A DNA stretch of 64,000 bases from Lachnospiraceae bacterium (GCA_017500935.1 JAFVXW010000048.1:1-64000), one strand, 5' to 3'. Positions 51,997-61,721 are shown, counted from the stretch's first letter. Notes: generated by a model not told the origin, from the sequence alone. Numbers and translations are program-made.

Positions 51997-52906
51997 GATC
52001 GCGATAGGCGGTCATATCCGTCCTGACGGAGACTGCATCGGTTCCTGTATGGGTTTAAGTCTGTTTCTAAAAAAGGCGATGCCTGATGCGCAGGTGGATG
52101 TTTTTTTAGAAAAACCGGCAGATATTTTTCTGTGTATCAAAGATGCAGACAAAATCATTACAGACAGCAGCGCAGAACTTCATTATGATGCGTTTGTGGC
52201 GCTTGACACCAATGCAGAGCGGCTGGGAGCGTTTCGGAAATACTTCGATGCCGCTGATCTGACCATCAACATCGACCATCATATCAGCAACAAAGATGGC
52301 TCAGCCATGATCAACTATATCAAGCCGCAGGCAAGTTCCGCCAGCGAGCTGGTTTTTGAAGTGATCGACAGGGAATATCTGGATGCAGAGATCGCAAAAG
52401 CGTTATATATCGGTATCATACATGACACCGGTGTACTACAGTATTCCAATACAGCGCCGTCCACTTTAAAGACAGCGGCAGAACTGATCGGTTACGGCCT
52501 GGATTTTACCAAGATCATTGATGAGACCTTTTATGAAAAAACATTTGTGCAGAACCGTCTGCTTGGCAGAGCACTTTCCAAGGCGGAAAGCAGACTTTTT
52601 GGAAAATGCATTGTCAGCTGTATTACGGCGGAGGAGCTTGCAGAATTTGGAGCAGATTCCAAAGATCTGGAAGGAATTGTCAGCCAGCTGCGTTATACGC
52701 GGGGAGCTGAGTGTGCGGTTTTTCTGCATGAATTAAAAGAACAGGAATTTAAAGTCAGCATGCGTTCCAACGGAAAAGTGGATGTGGCAAAAGTGGCATC
52801 AGTTTTTGGCGGCGGCGGACATGTCCGTGCTGCAGGCTGTACACTTACCGGAACGCCCAAGGCTTGTGTGGAAATACTGCTTCCGCATATTGAAAAGCAA
52901 CTTTAA
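51962..52906 (+). CDS. nrnA: DHH/DHHA1 phosphoesterase (NrnA-type oligoribonuclease / pAp phosphatase)
   Basis: 314 aa from ATG 51962, inside the rbfA tail. HIRPDGDCIGS, ALDTNAERLG and NIDHHISN hold the metal ligands of the DHH domain; VFGGGGHVRAAGC is the DHHA1 motif. Degrades nano-RNA and pAp; always found next to rbfA and truB in this operon. Confidence 0.93.
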   Translation: MRILEELKGSSKIAIGGHIRPDGDCIGSCMGLSLFLKKAMPDAQVDVFLEKPADIFLCIKDADKIITDSSAELHYDAFVALDTNAERLGAFRKYFDAADLTINIDHHISNKDGSAMINYIKPQASSASELVFEVIDREYLDAEIAKALYIGIIHDTGVLQYSNTAPSTLKTAAELIGYGLDFTKIIDETFYEKTFVQNRLLGRALSKAESRLFGKCIVSCITAEELAEFGADSKDLEGIVSQLRYTRGAECAVFLHELKEQEFKVSMRSNGKVDVAKVASVFGGGGHVRAAGCTLTGTPKACVEILLPHIEKQL

Positions 52907-52923
52907 TGGAAGGAGATACGTAA

Positions 52924-53817
52924 ATGAACGGGATCCTCATTGTATACAAGGAACCTGGGTTTACTTCCTTTGATGTCGTGGCAAAGCTGCGCGGCATCTG
53001 TAAACAGAAAAAAATTGGCCACACTGGTACCCTGGACCCGGATGCGTCCGGGGTACTTCCTGTATGTCTGGGAAATGCGACCAAATTGTGTGATATGCTT
53101 ACTGACAAAAGCAAGGAATACCGGGCTGTTCTTTATCTGGGAAAGGTTACAGACACCCAGGATGCATCCGGTAAGGTGCTGGATGAAGCAGAAGTGACAG
53201 CAGATGAAGATCAGGTAAAAGAGGCGATCCTGTCTTTTGTGGGAGAATACGATCAGATTCCGCCCATGTATTCTGCTTTAAAAGTAAACGGTCAAAAACT
53301 CTGTGACCTTGCCAGAGCCGGAAAAGAAGTGGAGCGAAAAAGCCGTTGTGTTACCATTGAGGAGATTGAAATTGAAGAAATCGATCTTCCCAGAGTCAAA
53401 ATGAGAGTGGCTTGTTCAAAAGGAACCTATATCCGTACTCTCTGCCATGATATCGGACAAAAGCTTGGATGCGGCGGCATCATGGAAAAGCTGGAAAGAA
53501 CCCGTGCCGGTCAGTTTAAACTGGATGAAACCCGCACGCTTTCTGAAATCGAGGCATTTGTAAAAGAGGGACGCGTGGATGAAATCCTGATTTCCACAGA
53601 CAGGGCATTTGAAGAACTGCCAGCCATGACAGTGACACAGACAGGGCTTTTGCTTTTAAAAAACGGAAATTCTCTTATGCCGGAGCATTTTGTGCAGAAA
53701 GCAGATACACAGTCCATAAGTCGGATGCGTGTGTATGACGCAGACGGACGTTTCTATGCTGTATATGGATGGCAGCAGGATAAACAGCGTTATGCTGTGG
53801 AAAAAATGTTTTTATAA
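52924..53817 (+). CDS. truB: tRNA pseudouridine(55) synthase
   Basis: 297 aa. IGHTGTLDPDASGVL carries catalytic Asp38; IPPMYSALKVNGQKLCDLAR and CSKGTYIRTLCHDIGQKLGC are family motifs. The C-terminus extends past the TruB core as a small PUA-like part. AAGGAGA site. Confidence 0.97.
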   Translation: MNGILIVYKEPGFTSFDVVAKLRGICKQKKIGHTGTLDPDASGVLPVCLGNATKLCDMLTDKSKEYRAVLYLGKVTDTQDASGKVLDEAEVTADEDQVKEAILSFVGEYDQIPPMYSALKVNGQKLCDLARAGKEVERKSRCVTIEEIEIEEIDLPRVKMRVACSKGTYIRTLCHDIGQKLGCGGIMEKLERTRAGQFKLDETRTLSEIEAFVKEGRVDEILISTDRAFEELPAMTVTQTGLLLLKNGNSLMPEHFVQKADTQSISRMRVYDADGRFYAVYGWQQDKQRYAVEKMFL

Positions 53818-53833
53818 GGAAGGAACACATAAG

Positions 53834-54766
53834 ATGCAGATTATTTCCGGTCAGACTTCGTTTAAACTGGAGCAGCCATCCGCAGTGGCAATCGGCAAAT
53901 TTGACGGCCTTCACAGAGGACACAGAGAGCTGCTGGAAGAGATTCTGGAGGCCAAAAAGCAAAATCTCCATGCGGCAGTTTTTACCTTTGATCCTTCGCC
54001 CACTGTCTTTTTTTCCGGAAAAGCGATGAAGGTTTTAACGACCAGAGAAGAGAAAAGACTTTTTTTTGAAAAACTGGGCGTGGATATTTTGGTGGAATTT
54101 CCCTTAAATCATGTAACGGCGGCTATAACACCCGAAACATTTATCAGCGAGATTCTTTGCAAAAATATGAAGGCAAAGCTGATCGTGGCGGGAACGGATC
54201 TTTCATTCGGAGATAAAGGAAGAGGAAACTGTGCACTCTTGAATGAAAAAGCAGAGGAATTTGGATATGAGGTAAAAATCATTGAGAAATTGTGTCTTAA
54301 TGAGATTCCCATCAGTTCCACGAGGGTACGTGAAGCTGTGGAGGCGGGAGACATGCCCAAAGCAGCGCAGCTTCTGGGTACACCTTATAAGCTTTTGGGA
54401 ACCGTTGTACACGGACGCAGGATCGGACATCAGATTGGATTTCCAACTGTAAATCTGATGCCTGCACCGGACAAGCTTCTGCCTCCAAATGGTGTGTATC
54501 TGGCGCAGTTGGAATGCCAGGAAGGTACTTTTTTTGGCCTGACCAATGTGGGTGTTAAGCCTACTGTGGAGACAGGTGAAAAGCCTCCCATGAGTGTGGA
54601 AACCTGGCTGTATGATTTTGATGCAGATATTTATGACTATTTTGTGACGCTGAGACTGCTTGAATTTATCAGGCCGGAGCAGAAGTTTGACGGTCTTGAT
54701 GCACTGAAAGCACAGCTTGAAAAAGATATTCAGGTGGGAAGAGCGATGCTTGAGACCAAAAAATAG
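53834..54766 (+). CDS. ribF: Bifunctional riboflavin kinase/FAD synthetase
   Basis: 310 aa from ATG 53834. The N-terminal nucleotidyltransferase has VAIGKFDGLHRGHRELL and FDPSPTVFF; the C-terminal kinase has GRRIGHQIGFPTVNL and LTNVGVKPTV. Makes FMN and FAD. Last gene of the translation operon; terminator follows. Confidence 0.97.
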   Translation: MQIISGQTSFKLEQPSAVAIGKFDGLHRGHRELLEEILEAKKQNLHAAVFTFDPSPTVFFSGKAMKVLTTREEKRLFFEKLGVDILVEFPLNHVTAAITPETFISEILCKNMKAKLIVAGTDLSFGDKGRGNCALLNEKAEEFGYEVKIIEKLCLNEIPISSTRVREAVEAGDMPKAAQLLGTPYKLLGTVVHGRRIGHQIGFPTVNLMPAPDKLLPPNGVYLAQLECQEGTFFGLTNVGVKPTVETGEKPPMSVETWLYDFDADIYDYFVTLRLLEFIRPEQKFDGLDALKAQLEKDIQVGRAMLETKK

Positions 54767-54786
54767 AGAATCACATATGCAAAAAA

Positions 54787-54822
54787 GCAAAAAGTCTCCG
54801 TATTTTCGGGGACTTTTTTGGC
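54787..54822 (+). terminator. Rho-independent terminator of the rimP-ribF operon
   Basis: AAAAAGTCTCCG pairs with CGGGGACTTTTTT (one G-U). Confidence 0.9.
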
Positions 54823-54848
54823 GTAAATGTAAAAGTTAAAGAAAAACC

Positions 54849-54882
54849 TTGTAAGAAATGTAAAATTATCGTAAAATTAACA
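54849..54882. promoter_or_regulatory. Possible Pho-box-like repeats before the phosphate transporter
   Basis: TGTAAGA, TGTAAAAT and CGTAAAAT recur at 9 to 11-base steps; on the minus strand they read as TTTACA-like direct repeats as in PhoP sites. Weak evidence. Confidence 0.3.
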
Positions 54883-54949
54883 TGAGTTCGGCTTTTGTTG
54901 GCGGATTATTAACGAAAAAAGAATAAATAATTACAAAGGAGATTCTGGA

Positions 54950-56587
54950 ATGAATATCGGATCTATGCTGCTGTCACTGGCGGGAGGACTTGGTCTTTTT
55001 CTGCTTGGTATGAAGATGATGAGTGACAGTATTGAAGAAGCAGCCGGTGACAAGCTGCGTTCCATTCTGGAGATGTTTACCAAGAACAAATATGTCGGCC
55101 TGATAGTCGGTATGTTGTTTACTGCTGTTGTGCAGTCTTCCTCGGCCTGTACCGTTATGGTGGTCAGCTTTGTTAACGCAGGACTTTTAAATCTTTATCA
55201 GGCAGCCGGCGTTATCTTTGGTTCCAACATTGGTACGACCATTACTTCTCAGCTGGTTTCCATCAACCTGTCTGAGGTTGCTCCCATTTTCGTATTGCTG
55301 GGCGTGATCATGATCATGTTCATCAAAAACGAAAAGGTGAAAAAGATCGGAAGCATTATCCTTGGCTTTGGTATTTTGTTTACCGGCCTTACTGGTATGT
55401 CTTCTGCAATGAAGGATGTCAGGGAGATGCCCCAGATCGTGGATATCCTGCACTCTCTCCAAAATCCTCTGCTTGCGGTATTTGTGGGATTTATCATTAC
55501 CGCGATCATTCAGAGTTCTTCTGTTACTGTCAGTATTGTACTGCTGATGGCAAATCAGGGACTTCTGGAACTGAACATGTGTCTGTTCATTATTATGGGC
55601 TGTAATATCGGTTCCTGTGTATCTGCACTGATGGCTTCCGTAGCCGGTAAGAAAGATGCAAAGCGTGCAGCGATGATCCATTTCCTGTTCAATGTTATCG
55701 GTACTGCTATCCTGTTTGTGGTATTTATGGTAGCGATGCAGCCTATCTTGAACCTGCTTCATGCAATTTCGGGTGACAATCCCGGCCGTTTCGTGGCAAA
55801 TGCCCATACATCGATCAAGATTGCACAGGTTGTCATGCTGCTTCCTTTCTCCAACTGGATCGTAAAACTGACTTATCTGTTTGTTCCCGGTGAAGATCAT
55901 AAGATTGGCTACAGAGAACAGTTCGCACTGCAGTTTATCGGTGATCACAGCCTGCTCAATCCTGCAACCGCAGTTGTGAATGCCATCAACGAAATGGAGC
56001 GTATGGCATCATTGGCAAGCGACAACTTAAACCGTGCGATGAACGCAGTGATCACGCTGGATCAGGAAGATATTGACGAAGTATATAAGGTGGAAGAAAA
56101 CATTAACTTCTTAAACCACTCCATTACAGATTATCTTGTTAGTATCAATGAGATGCCGCTGCCGATCGAAGACGTGAGAAAGCTGGGAGCCCTGTTCCAT
56201 GTGGTTAATGATATCGAGCGTATCGGCGACCATGCAGAAAATGTGGCAGATGCTGCGGCTTCCCGCAAAGAAAGCGGCGTTGCGATCAGCAAGATTGCAC
56301 AGAAGGAACTGGGCGAGATGATCGACATGGTAAATGCTATCATCCGTTACTCTGTAGAAATGTTCAAAACTGGCAATCTTTCACATATGGAAGATATTAT
56401 CCATCTGGAAGACGCCATCGATGAAAAGGAAAGAGAACTGCAGCAGTCTCATATCGACCGTCTGACCAGAAATGAATGTTCTCCTGAAGCGGGTATGATC
56501 TTCTCTGATCTGGTATCCGGTCTGGAAAGAGTTGCAGACCATGCGACAAACATTGCATTTGCACTTACCAAGAGTGAAAATCTCTGA
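54950..56587 (+). CDS. Na/Pi cotransporter with C-terminal PhoU-like domain
   Basis: 545 aa. Two inverted sets of membrane helices carry the repeats TAVVQSSSACTVMVVSFVNA and TAIIQSSSVTVSIVLLMANQ, which hold the QSSS motifs that bind sodium and phosphate. Residues from about 340 are a helical PhoU-like domain (HVVNDIERIGDHAENVADAA and SGLERVADHATNIAFALT). Takes up phosphate under low-energy conditions. Own transcription unit with terminators on both sides. Confidence 0.95.
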   Translation: MNIGSMLLSLAGGLGLFLLGMKMMSDSIEEAAGDKLRSILEMFTKNKYVGLIVGMLFTAVVQSSSACTVMVVSFVNAGLLNLYQAAGVIFGSNIGTTITSQLVSINLSEVAPIFVLLGVIMIMFIKNEKVKKIGSIILGFGILFTGLTGMSSAMKDVREMPQIVDILHSLQNPLLAVFVGFIITAIIQSSSVTVSIVLLMANQGLLELNMCLFIIMGCNIGSCVSALMASVAGKKDAKRAAMIHFLFNVIGTAILFVVFMVAMQPILNLLHAISGDNPGRFVANAHTSIKIAQVVMLLPFSNWIVKLTYLFVPGEDHKIGYREQFALQFIGDHSLLNPATAVVNAINEMERMASLASDNLNRAMNAVITLDQEDIDEVYKVEENINFLNHSITDYLVSINEMPLPIEDVRKLGALFHVVNDIERIGDHAENVADAAASRKESGVAISKIAQKELGEMIDMVNAIIRYSVEMFKTGNLSHMEDIIHLEDAIDEKERELQQSHIDRLTRNECSPEAGMIFSDLVSGLERVADHATNIAFALTKSENL

Positions 56588-56613
56588 AAGTTAGCTGCAT
56601 AAACAAAGAATAC

Positions 56614-56645
56614 GGCGGCACTGCAAAACAGCAGTGCCGTTTTTT
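56614..56645 (+). terminator. Rho-independent terminator
   Basis: CGGCACTGC-AAAACA-GCAGTGCCG followed by TTTTTT, after the phosphate transporter. Confidence 0.92.
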
Positions 56646-56677
56646 AATACGAGGAAATATCATTTCCGATCGTATTA
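56645..56677. repeat. Inverted repeat downstream of a terminator
   Basis: TAATACGAGGAAAT-ATC-ATTTCC(GA)TCGTATTA, perfect except for a two-base bulge. It has the same GGAAA/TTTCC core and TACGA flank as the repeat at 45491-45535. Confidence 0.6.
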
Positions 56678-56825
56678 ATAGCATGTACATGTACACCTGC
56701 GTGCGGAAGATTCTGCCGGTTGACAAAGAAAGAAACATTTTTTATAATAAATTTGTTACGAAAATATTACGGCTAAACTGCCACCTGTAGGGGTGACGTG
56801 GCATATACATGGAGATAACGATCAT

Positions 56826-57893
56826 ATGATGAAATCGAAAAAAAACAGATGTGTGCTTGGCTTCTGTGCTCTATGCGGCAGCTTATGGATACTTGCCGGC
56901 GGGATACGTGCAGGATTGACTGTGGAGGCTGCAGGGATCGGACGCAATATTCATACCGCGATTCCTTCGGTCGGAGTGGGGGAGATTCTGGATTCCACAC
57001 AGAAATCAGATGAATATAAGCAGGCAGCAGAAGAGGCGATAGAGGAACGCAAGCAGATGTATGGATTTGAGCATCTTGGCATCGCGAACGTAAACACCTA
57101 TCTGAATGTCCGCAAGACACCGGATGAAAAGGGAGAGCTTGTGGGAAAGATGCCCAAGTATGCAGGATGCGATGTGCTGGAAGTGGAAGGTGACTGGGTC
57201 AAGATCAAATCCGGCAAGGTTACCGGTTATGTAAAAGGGGAATTTTTGCTGCAGGGCTCCCATGCAAGAGCACTGGCAGATGAAAAGGCTGCCGATATGG
57301 CAGTGTGCAATTCCGGCGGTCTGCGTGTAAGAGAAGAACCCAATACAGACAGTGCGATTATTACCCTCGTTGCAGAAGGCGAAGAACTGGAAGTTGTGGA
57401 GGTTTTAGACGGCTGGGTCAAGATCATGCTGGATAACGAAGAAGCATATGTATCAGCTGTCTATGTGGATATCGCAAAGAAGCTGGATAAAGCAGTCGGC
57501 ATGACAGAATTAAAATACGGTCAGGGCGTTTCCGATGTCCGTGTCGATCTGGTCAACTATGCGAAGCAGTTTTTGGGTAATCCTTATGTATGGGGAGGAA
57601 CCAGCCTGACAAAGGGTGTTGACTGCTCCGGTTACACCATGCAGATTTACAAAAAGTACGGTATCAGCCTGCCGCATTATTCTGTGAGTCAGTCCAGAAT
57701 GGGAAAATCGGTGAAGCTTTCCGAAGCAAAGCCCGGCGATCTGGTATTTTACGCAAAGAACGGTACCGTTAACCATGTAGGTATTTATATTGGTAATGGA
57801 CAGGTTATTCATGCCAGCAGCCCCAGAACCGGTATCAAGATATCCAATGTTAATTACCGTTCCCTGCACAGTGTAAGAAGGTTTATCGACTGA
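56826..57893 (+). CDS. Secreted NlpC/P60 peptidoglycan endopeptidase with two SH3 domains
   Basis: 355 aa; ATG 56826 is chosen for the GGAG site, ATG 56829 is equally possible. Signal peptide at residues 1-36 (VLGFCALCGSLWILAGGIRA core). Two bacterial SH3 domains follow (ANVNTYLNVRKTPDEKGELV and CNSGGLRVREEPNTDSAII). The NlpC/P60 domain has Cys267 in VDCSGYTMQ, His317 in VNHVGIYIG and His329. Cuts peptide stems of the cell wall, acting outside the cell. Confidence 0.94.
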   Translation: MMKSKKNRCVLGFCALCGSLWILAGGIRAGLTVEAAGIGRNIHTAIPSVGVGEILDSTQKSDEYKQAAEEAIEERKQMYGFEHLGIANVNTYLNVRKTPDEKGELVGKMPKYAGCDVLEVEGDWVKIKSGKVTGYVKGEFLLQGSHARALADEKAADMAVCNSGGLRVREEPNTDSAIITLVAEGEELEVVEVLDGWVKIMLDNEEAYVSAVYVDIAKKLDKAVGMTELKYGQGVSDVRVDLVNYAKQFLGNPYVWGGTSLTKGVDCSGYTMQIYKKYGISLPHYSVSQSRMGKSVKLSEAKPGDLVFYAKNGTVNHVGIYIGNGQVIHASSPRTGIKISNVNYRSLHSVRRFID

Positions 57894-57933
57894 TCCGGCC
57901 CTCAGAGATTTCAGGATTTATTATGGAATCAGC

Positions 57934-57962
57934 TTGACAGAATATATCCGGTATGTTATATT
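57934..57962 (+). promoter_or_regulatory. Promoter of rpsO
   Basis: TTGACA (57934-57939), a 17-base spacer and TATATT (57957-57962): a near-consensus promoter. Confidence 0.75.
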
Positions 57963-57968
57963 ATTCAG

Positions 57969-58040
57969 GCATGAGTTCAGCCGATGCTCAGGTATGGGAG
58001 ACTCCGACCCGGCCTTGGTATCCGGCGATTATAAAGAATA
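57969..58040 (+). promoter_or_regulatory. Structured leader of rpsO, possible S15 autoregulatory RNA
   Basis: A GC-rich stretch of about 70 bases with GGGAGACTCCGACCC and CCGGCCTTGGTATCCGG segments between promoter and ribosome site. S15 is known to regulate its own mRNA through leader RNAs in several bacteria; match to a known class is untested. Confidence 0.4.
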
Positions 58041-58054
58041 AGGAGGATTTACAA

Positions 58055-58321
58055 ATGATTTCCAAAGAAAAGAAAGCAGCAATCATCAGAGAGTATGCAA
58101 GAACCGAAGGCGATACCGGTTCACCCGAAGTTCAGGTAGCAGTTCTTACCGCAAGAATCCAGGAGCTCACTGAGCATCTGAAGACCAACCAGAAGGATCA
58201 TCATTCCAGACGTGGTCTGCTTCAGATGGTAGGTCAGAGAAGAGGTCTTCTTGACTATCTGAAAAAGACTGATATTGAAAGATATCGTGCACTGATCGAG
58301 AGACTCGGCATCAGAAAATAA
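58055..58321 (+). CDS. rpsO: Ribosomal protein S15
   Basis: 88 aa from ATG 58055 after [46 protein letters not shown] and the C-terminal IERLGIRK are diagnostic. Binds 16S rRNA during 30S assembly; upstream of pnp as in most bacteria. Confidence 0.98.
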   Translation: MISKEKKAAIIREYARTEGDTGSPEVQVAVLTARIQELTEHLKTNQKDHHSRRGLLQMVGQRRGLLDYLKKTDIERYRALIERLGIRK

Positions 58322-58334
58322 TTGCGATTCTTTT

Positions 58335-58376
58335 AAGGCGGATAACCAGTCGGCTTCGGCTGGTATCCGCCTTTAT
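58335..58376 (+). terminator. Rho-independent terminator or attenuator between rpsO and pnp
   Basis: AAGGCGGATA...TATCCGCCTT with an inner CCAG...CTGG stem and a CTTCGG-type loop, ending in TTTATT. Confidence 0.8.
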
Positions 58377-58522
58377 TCGAAAAAAACAGAGTGTATAAAC
58401 CGGGTAAAAGAGAATTCCCGAGACCACTGATAAGGATATCTGCAGAAGATACAGGTGTATTTATCAGTAGTTTCGGAGTCTTTTGCCGGGATCACATTAT
58501 AAGTAAGAAAAGGAGAGACGAA

Positions 58523-60613
58523 ATGTACAAGACATTTTCCATGGAACTCGGCGGACGTACTTTAAGAGTTGATATCGGCCGTGTAGCAGCACAGGCAAAT
58601 GGCGCTGCATTCATTCAGTATGGTGACACCACCGTACTTGCAACCGCTACCGCAAGTGAAAAACCCAGAGAGGGCATCGACTTTTTCCCTCTTTCCGTAG
58701 AATTTGAAGAGAAGCTTTACGCTGTAGGCAAGATCCCCGGCGGCTTCAACAAGAGAGAAGGCAAGGCAAGCGAGAACTCTGTTCTGACTGCACGTGTTAT
58801 CGACAGACCTATGCGTCCTCTGTTCCCCAAGGATTACCGCAATGACGTAACCTTAAACAACCTGGTTCTTTCCGTTGATCCTGCATGCCGCCCTGAGCTG
58901 GTAGCAATGCTGGGTTCTGCGATCGCAACCTCCATTTCCGACATTCCCTTCGACGGCCCCTGCGCAATGACTCAGATCGGTCTGGTAGACGGCGAATTCG
59001 TGGTTAACCCTTCCCAGGAACAGTGGAAGAAGGGCGATCTGCAGCTGACCGTTGCTTCCACCATGGAAAAGGTTATCATGATCGAAGCAGGCGCTAACGA
59101 AGTTCCCGAAGCAAAGATGCTGGAAGCAATCTACATGGCTCATGAGATCAACCAGACCATCAACGCATTCATCAACCAGATGGTTGCAGAAGTTGGCAAA
59201 GCAAAACATGCATACACCAGCTGTGCAATTCCGGAAGAACTGTTTGCGGCAATGAAAGAAATTGTTACCCCTGCTGAAATGGAAGAAGCTGTATTCACCG
59301 ATGTGAAGCAGGTTCGTGAAGAAAATATTCGTCAGATCACCGCTAAGCTGGAAGAAGCTTTTGCAGGCAATGACGAATGGCTGGCTGTACTGGGCGAAGC
59401 AATCTACCAGTACCAGAAAAAGACCGTCCGCAAGATGATCTTAAAAGACCACAAGAGACCCGACGGCCGTGCGATCAACCAGATCAGACCTCTGGCAGCA
59501 GAGATTGACCTGATCCCCAGAGTACACGGTTCCGGTATGTTCACCCGTGGTCAGACTCAGATCTGCACCATCACCACTCTGGCTCCTTTATCCGAAGTTC
59601 AGAAGATCGATGGTCTTGATGAGAATGAACAGACTAAGAGATACATGCATCACTACAACTTCCCTTCCTACTCTGTAGGTGAGACCAAGCCCTCCAGAGG
59701 TCCCGGCCGTCGTGAGATCGGTCATGGCGCACTGGCTGAAAAGGCACTGATGCCTGTACTTCCTTCCGAAGAAGAATTCCCTTACGCAATCCGTACCGTA
59801 TCTGAGACCTTTGAATCCAACGGTTCCACCTCTCAGGCATCCGTATGTGCATCTACCCTGTCCCTGATGGCAGCAGGTGTACCGATCAAGAAGCAGGTTG
59901 CAGGTATTTCCTGCGGTCTGGTTACCGGCGATACCGATGATGATTATCTGGTACTGACCGATATCCAGGGTCTGGAAGACTTCTTTGGCGATATGGACTT
60001 TAAGGTGGCTGGTACTCATGACGGTATCACCGCGATCCAGATGGATATTAAGATTCACGGTCTGACCAGACCCATCGTGGAAGAAGCGATCGCAAGAACC
60101 AGAGAAGCAAGAGAACACATCATCAACGAGATTCTCACTCCCTGCATTGCACAGCCCAGACCTGAAGTTGGCGAGTATGCTCCCAAGATCATTTCCATCC
60201 AGATCGATCCTGAAAAGATCGGTGAAGTTGTTGGTCAGAGAGGTAAGACCATTAACGAGATCATTGCGCGTACCGGCGTGAAGATCGATATCACTGATGA
60301 CGGCAATGTATCCGTATGCGGCACTGAAGCAGCTATGATGGACAAGGCTGTTGAGATGATCAAGATCATCACCACTGAATTTGAAGCTGGACAGATCTTT
60401 AAGGGTACTGTTGTAAGCATCAAGGAATTCGGTGCATTCGTAGAATTTGCTCCCGGCAAAGAAGGCATGGTTCACATTTCCAAGATCGCGAAGGAAAGAA
60501 TCAACCGTGTAGAAGATGTACTTACTCTGGGTGACAAGGTTACCGTTGTGTGCATGGGTAAGGACAAGATGGGCAGAATGAGCTTCTCCATGAAGGATGT
60601 TGCCCAGATGTAA
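58523..60613 (+). CDS. pnp: Polynucleotide phosphorylase
   Basis: 696 aa from ATG 58523 (AGGAGAG site). Two RNase PH domains (AAQANGAAFIQYGDTTVLAT; RPDGRAINQIRPLAAEIDLI), then a KH domain (IGEVVGQRGKTINEIIARTG) and an S1 domain (GTVVSIKEFGAFVEFAPGKE). Phosphorolytic 3'-5' RNA decay. Confidence 0.98.
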   Translation: MYKTFSMELGGRTLRVDIGRVAAQANGAAFIQYGDTTVLATATASEKPREGIDFFPLSVEFEEKLYAVGKIPGGFNKREGKASENSVLTARVIDRPMRPLFPKDYRNDVTLNNLVLSVDPACRPELVAMLGSAIATSISDIPFDGPCAMTQIGLVDGEFVVNPSQEQWKKGDLQLTVASTMEKVIMIEAGANEVPEAKMLEAIYMAHEINQTINAFINQMVAEVGKAKHAYTSCAIPEELFAAMKEIVTPAEMEEAVFTDVKQVREENIRQITAKLEEAFAGNDEWLAVLGEAIYQYQKKTVRKMILKDHKRPDGRAINQIRPLAAEIDLIPRVHGSGMFTRGQTQICTITTLAPLSEVQKIDGLDENEQTKRYMHHYNFPSYSVGETKPSRGPGRREIGHGALAEKALMPVLPSEEEFPYAIRTVSETFESNGSTSQASVCASTLSLMAAGVPIKKQVAGISCGLVTGDTDDDYLVLTDIQGLEDFFGDMDFKVAGTHDGITAIQMDIKIHGLTRPIVEEAIARTREAREHIINEILTPCIAQPRPEVGEYAPKIISIQIDPEKIGEVVGQRGKTINEIIARTGVKIDITDDGNVSVCGTEAAMMDKAVEMIKIITTEFEAGQIFKGTVVSIKEFGAFVEFAPGKEGMVHISKIAKERINRVEDVLTLGDKVTVVCMGKDKMGRMSFSMKDVAQM

Positions 60614-60684
60614 AAACCGGAACAGATACCGCTAAAAATGTGGTTTTTGTTGTGAATTACTAGTACCAAATTTGATCTGCTGAC

Positions 60685-60724
60685 ATTCTGTTATACGATA
60701 TGACGGAATGTCAGCAGTTTTTTT
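60685..60724 (+). terminator. Rho-independent terminator of pnp
   Basis: CTGCTGACATTC...GAATGTCAGCAG with an inner A/U-rich stem closed by CGA, then TTTTTTT. Confidence 0.92.
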
Positions 60725-60937
60725 GGCTTTTTTTTGAAATGTTTCCACAAAATCCCACATAATTCTCAAAAATCCACAACAGTTTTTGCCGTTTTCGATA
60801 CATGTTGTATTCTGCCTGATGCTTTTTTTTTACTTTATGTTACTATGTATAAGGGTGAATGTTTGAGTATAAACGTTTACATTAACGAAAAATTCAGACA
60901 AACGGAAATATATGTAGTGAGACAGGAGATAGCGAAA
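60725..60937. other. Intergenic leader of the LytTR gene
   Basis: AT-rich. A possible promoter is TTGCCG with TATTCT at a 16-base spacing near 60786-60813; a second possibility is the TATAAG near 60847. No gene seen. Confidence 0.3.
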
Positions 60938-61651
60938 ATGAAAAGGATAGCTTTATGCGACAGCAGCAAAGAAGTATTGGTGGAATTGCAGACTTTGTTG
61001 TCGCATCAGTACAAGAAAGGTGTACAGATATCCACCTATCCGTCTGTAAAAGAACTGCTGCGTGCCTGGCAGCGGGATGAAAGGAAAAAGGCAGACATCA
61101 TATTGATGGATGTAATAACCGAAGAGGAAAATGGAATTGCTGCTGCCAGACAGCTTCAGGAGTTGTTTGGTGATATCAAGATCATTTTTACGGCATCCAC
61201 TATGGAATATGTGGAAGATATTTTTGAAGTAAATCCCGTGTTTTTACTGATTAAGCCGATCCGTCAGGAGAAGCTTTATGAGGCGGTTGATCGAGCAATG
61301 AATCAGATTGATACAAAAGAAGCACAGACGGTAACCCTGATTTCCAAAAGCTTTATCGCAAGGGTACGCGCCGAGGATATTGCCTATGTGGAAAGTGAGC
61401 GCAGAGTGCTTACAGTACATAGTCTGGAAGAAGATATTCGCGTGAACATGAAGCTGAGTGATCTGGAAGAACATCTGCCGGAATATTTTGTCAGAGTACA
61501 TCAGAGTTATCTGGTAAATATGTACCAGATCAAGCTTTTCTCTGCAAAGGGCGTTGAACTTTTGGACGGCAGAAGCGTACCGGTCAGCAGACCCCGTTAT
61601 GCGAAGGCAAAAGAATGCTTTCTGCAGTTTTTAGGGGAACACGAAGAATAA
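60938..61651 (+). CDS. LytTR-family response regulator
   Basis: 237 aa from ATG 60938 with AGGAGA upstream. Receiver domain with phosphoacceptor Asp58 (DIILMDV). A LytTR DNA-binding domain follows from about 128 (VRAEDIAYVESERRVLTVHS and EHLPEYFVRVHQSYLVNMY). Such regulators bind pairs of imperfect direct repeats and control secreted factors or wall functions. No histidine kinase gene is adjacent, so its sensor is unknown. Confidence 0.93.
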   Translation: MKRIALCDSSKEVLVELQTLLSHQYKKGVQISTYPSVKELLRAWQRDERKKADIILMDVITEEENGIAAARQLQELFGDIKIIFTASTMEYVEDIFEVNPVFLLIKPIRQEKLYEAVDRAMNQIDTKEAQTVTLISKSFIARVRAEDIAYVESERRVLTVHSLEEDIRVNMKLSDLEEHLPEYFVRVHQSYLVNMYQIKLFSAKGVELLDGRSVPVSRPRYAKAKECFLQFLGEHEE

Positions 61652-61721
61652 ACCCATTAATTTTCTCCGATACTTAAAACAGTAACAGCAGGGGTAAAAA
61701 GCCCGTGGATCGGAGGAGATT

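Noticed and set aside
59588..60475. 295-aa minus-strand frame opposite pnp
   Set aside because: Shadow of a highly conserved gene with no ribosome site or family features.
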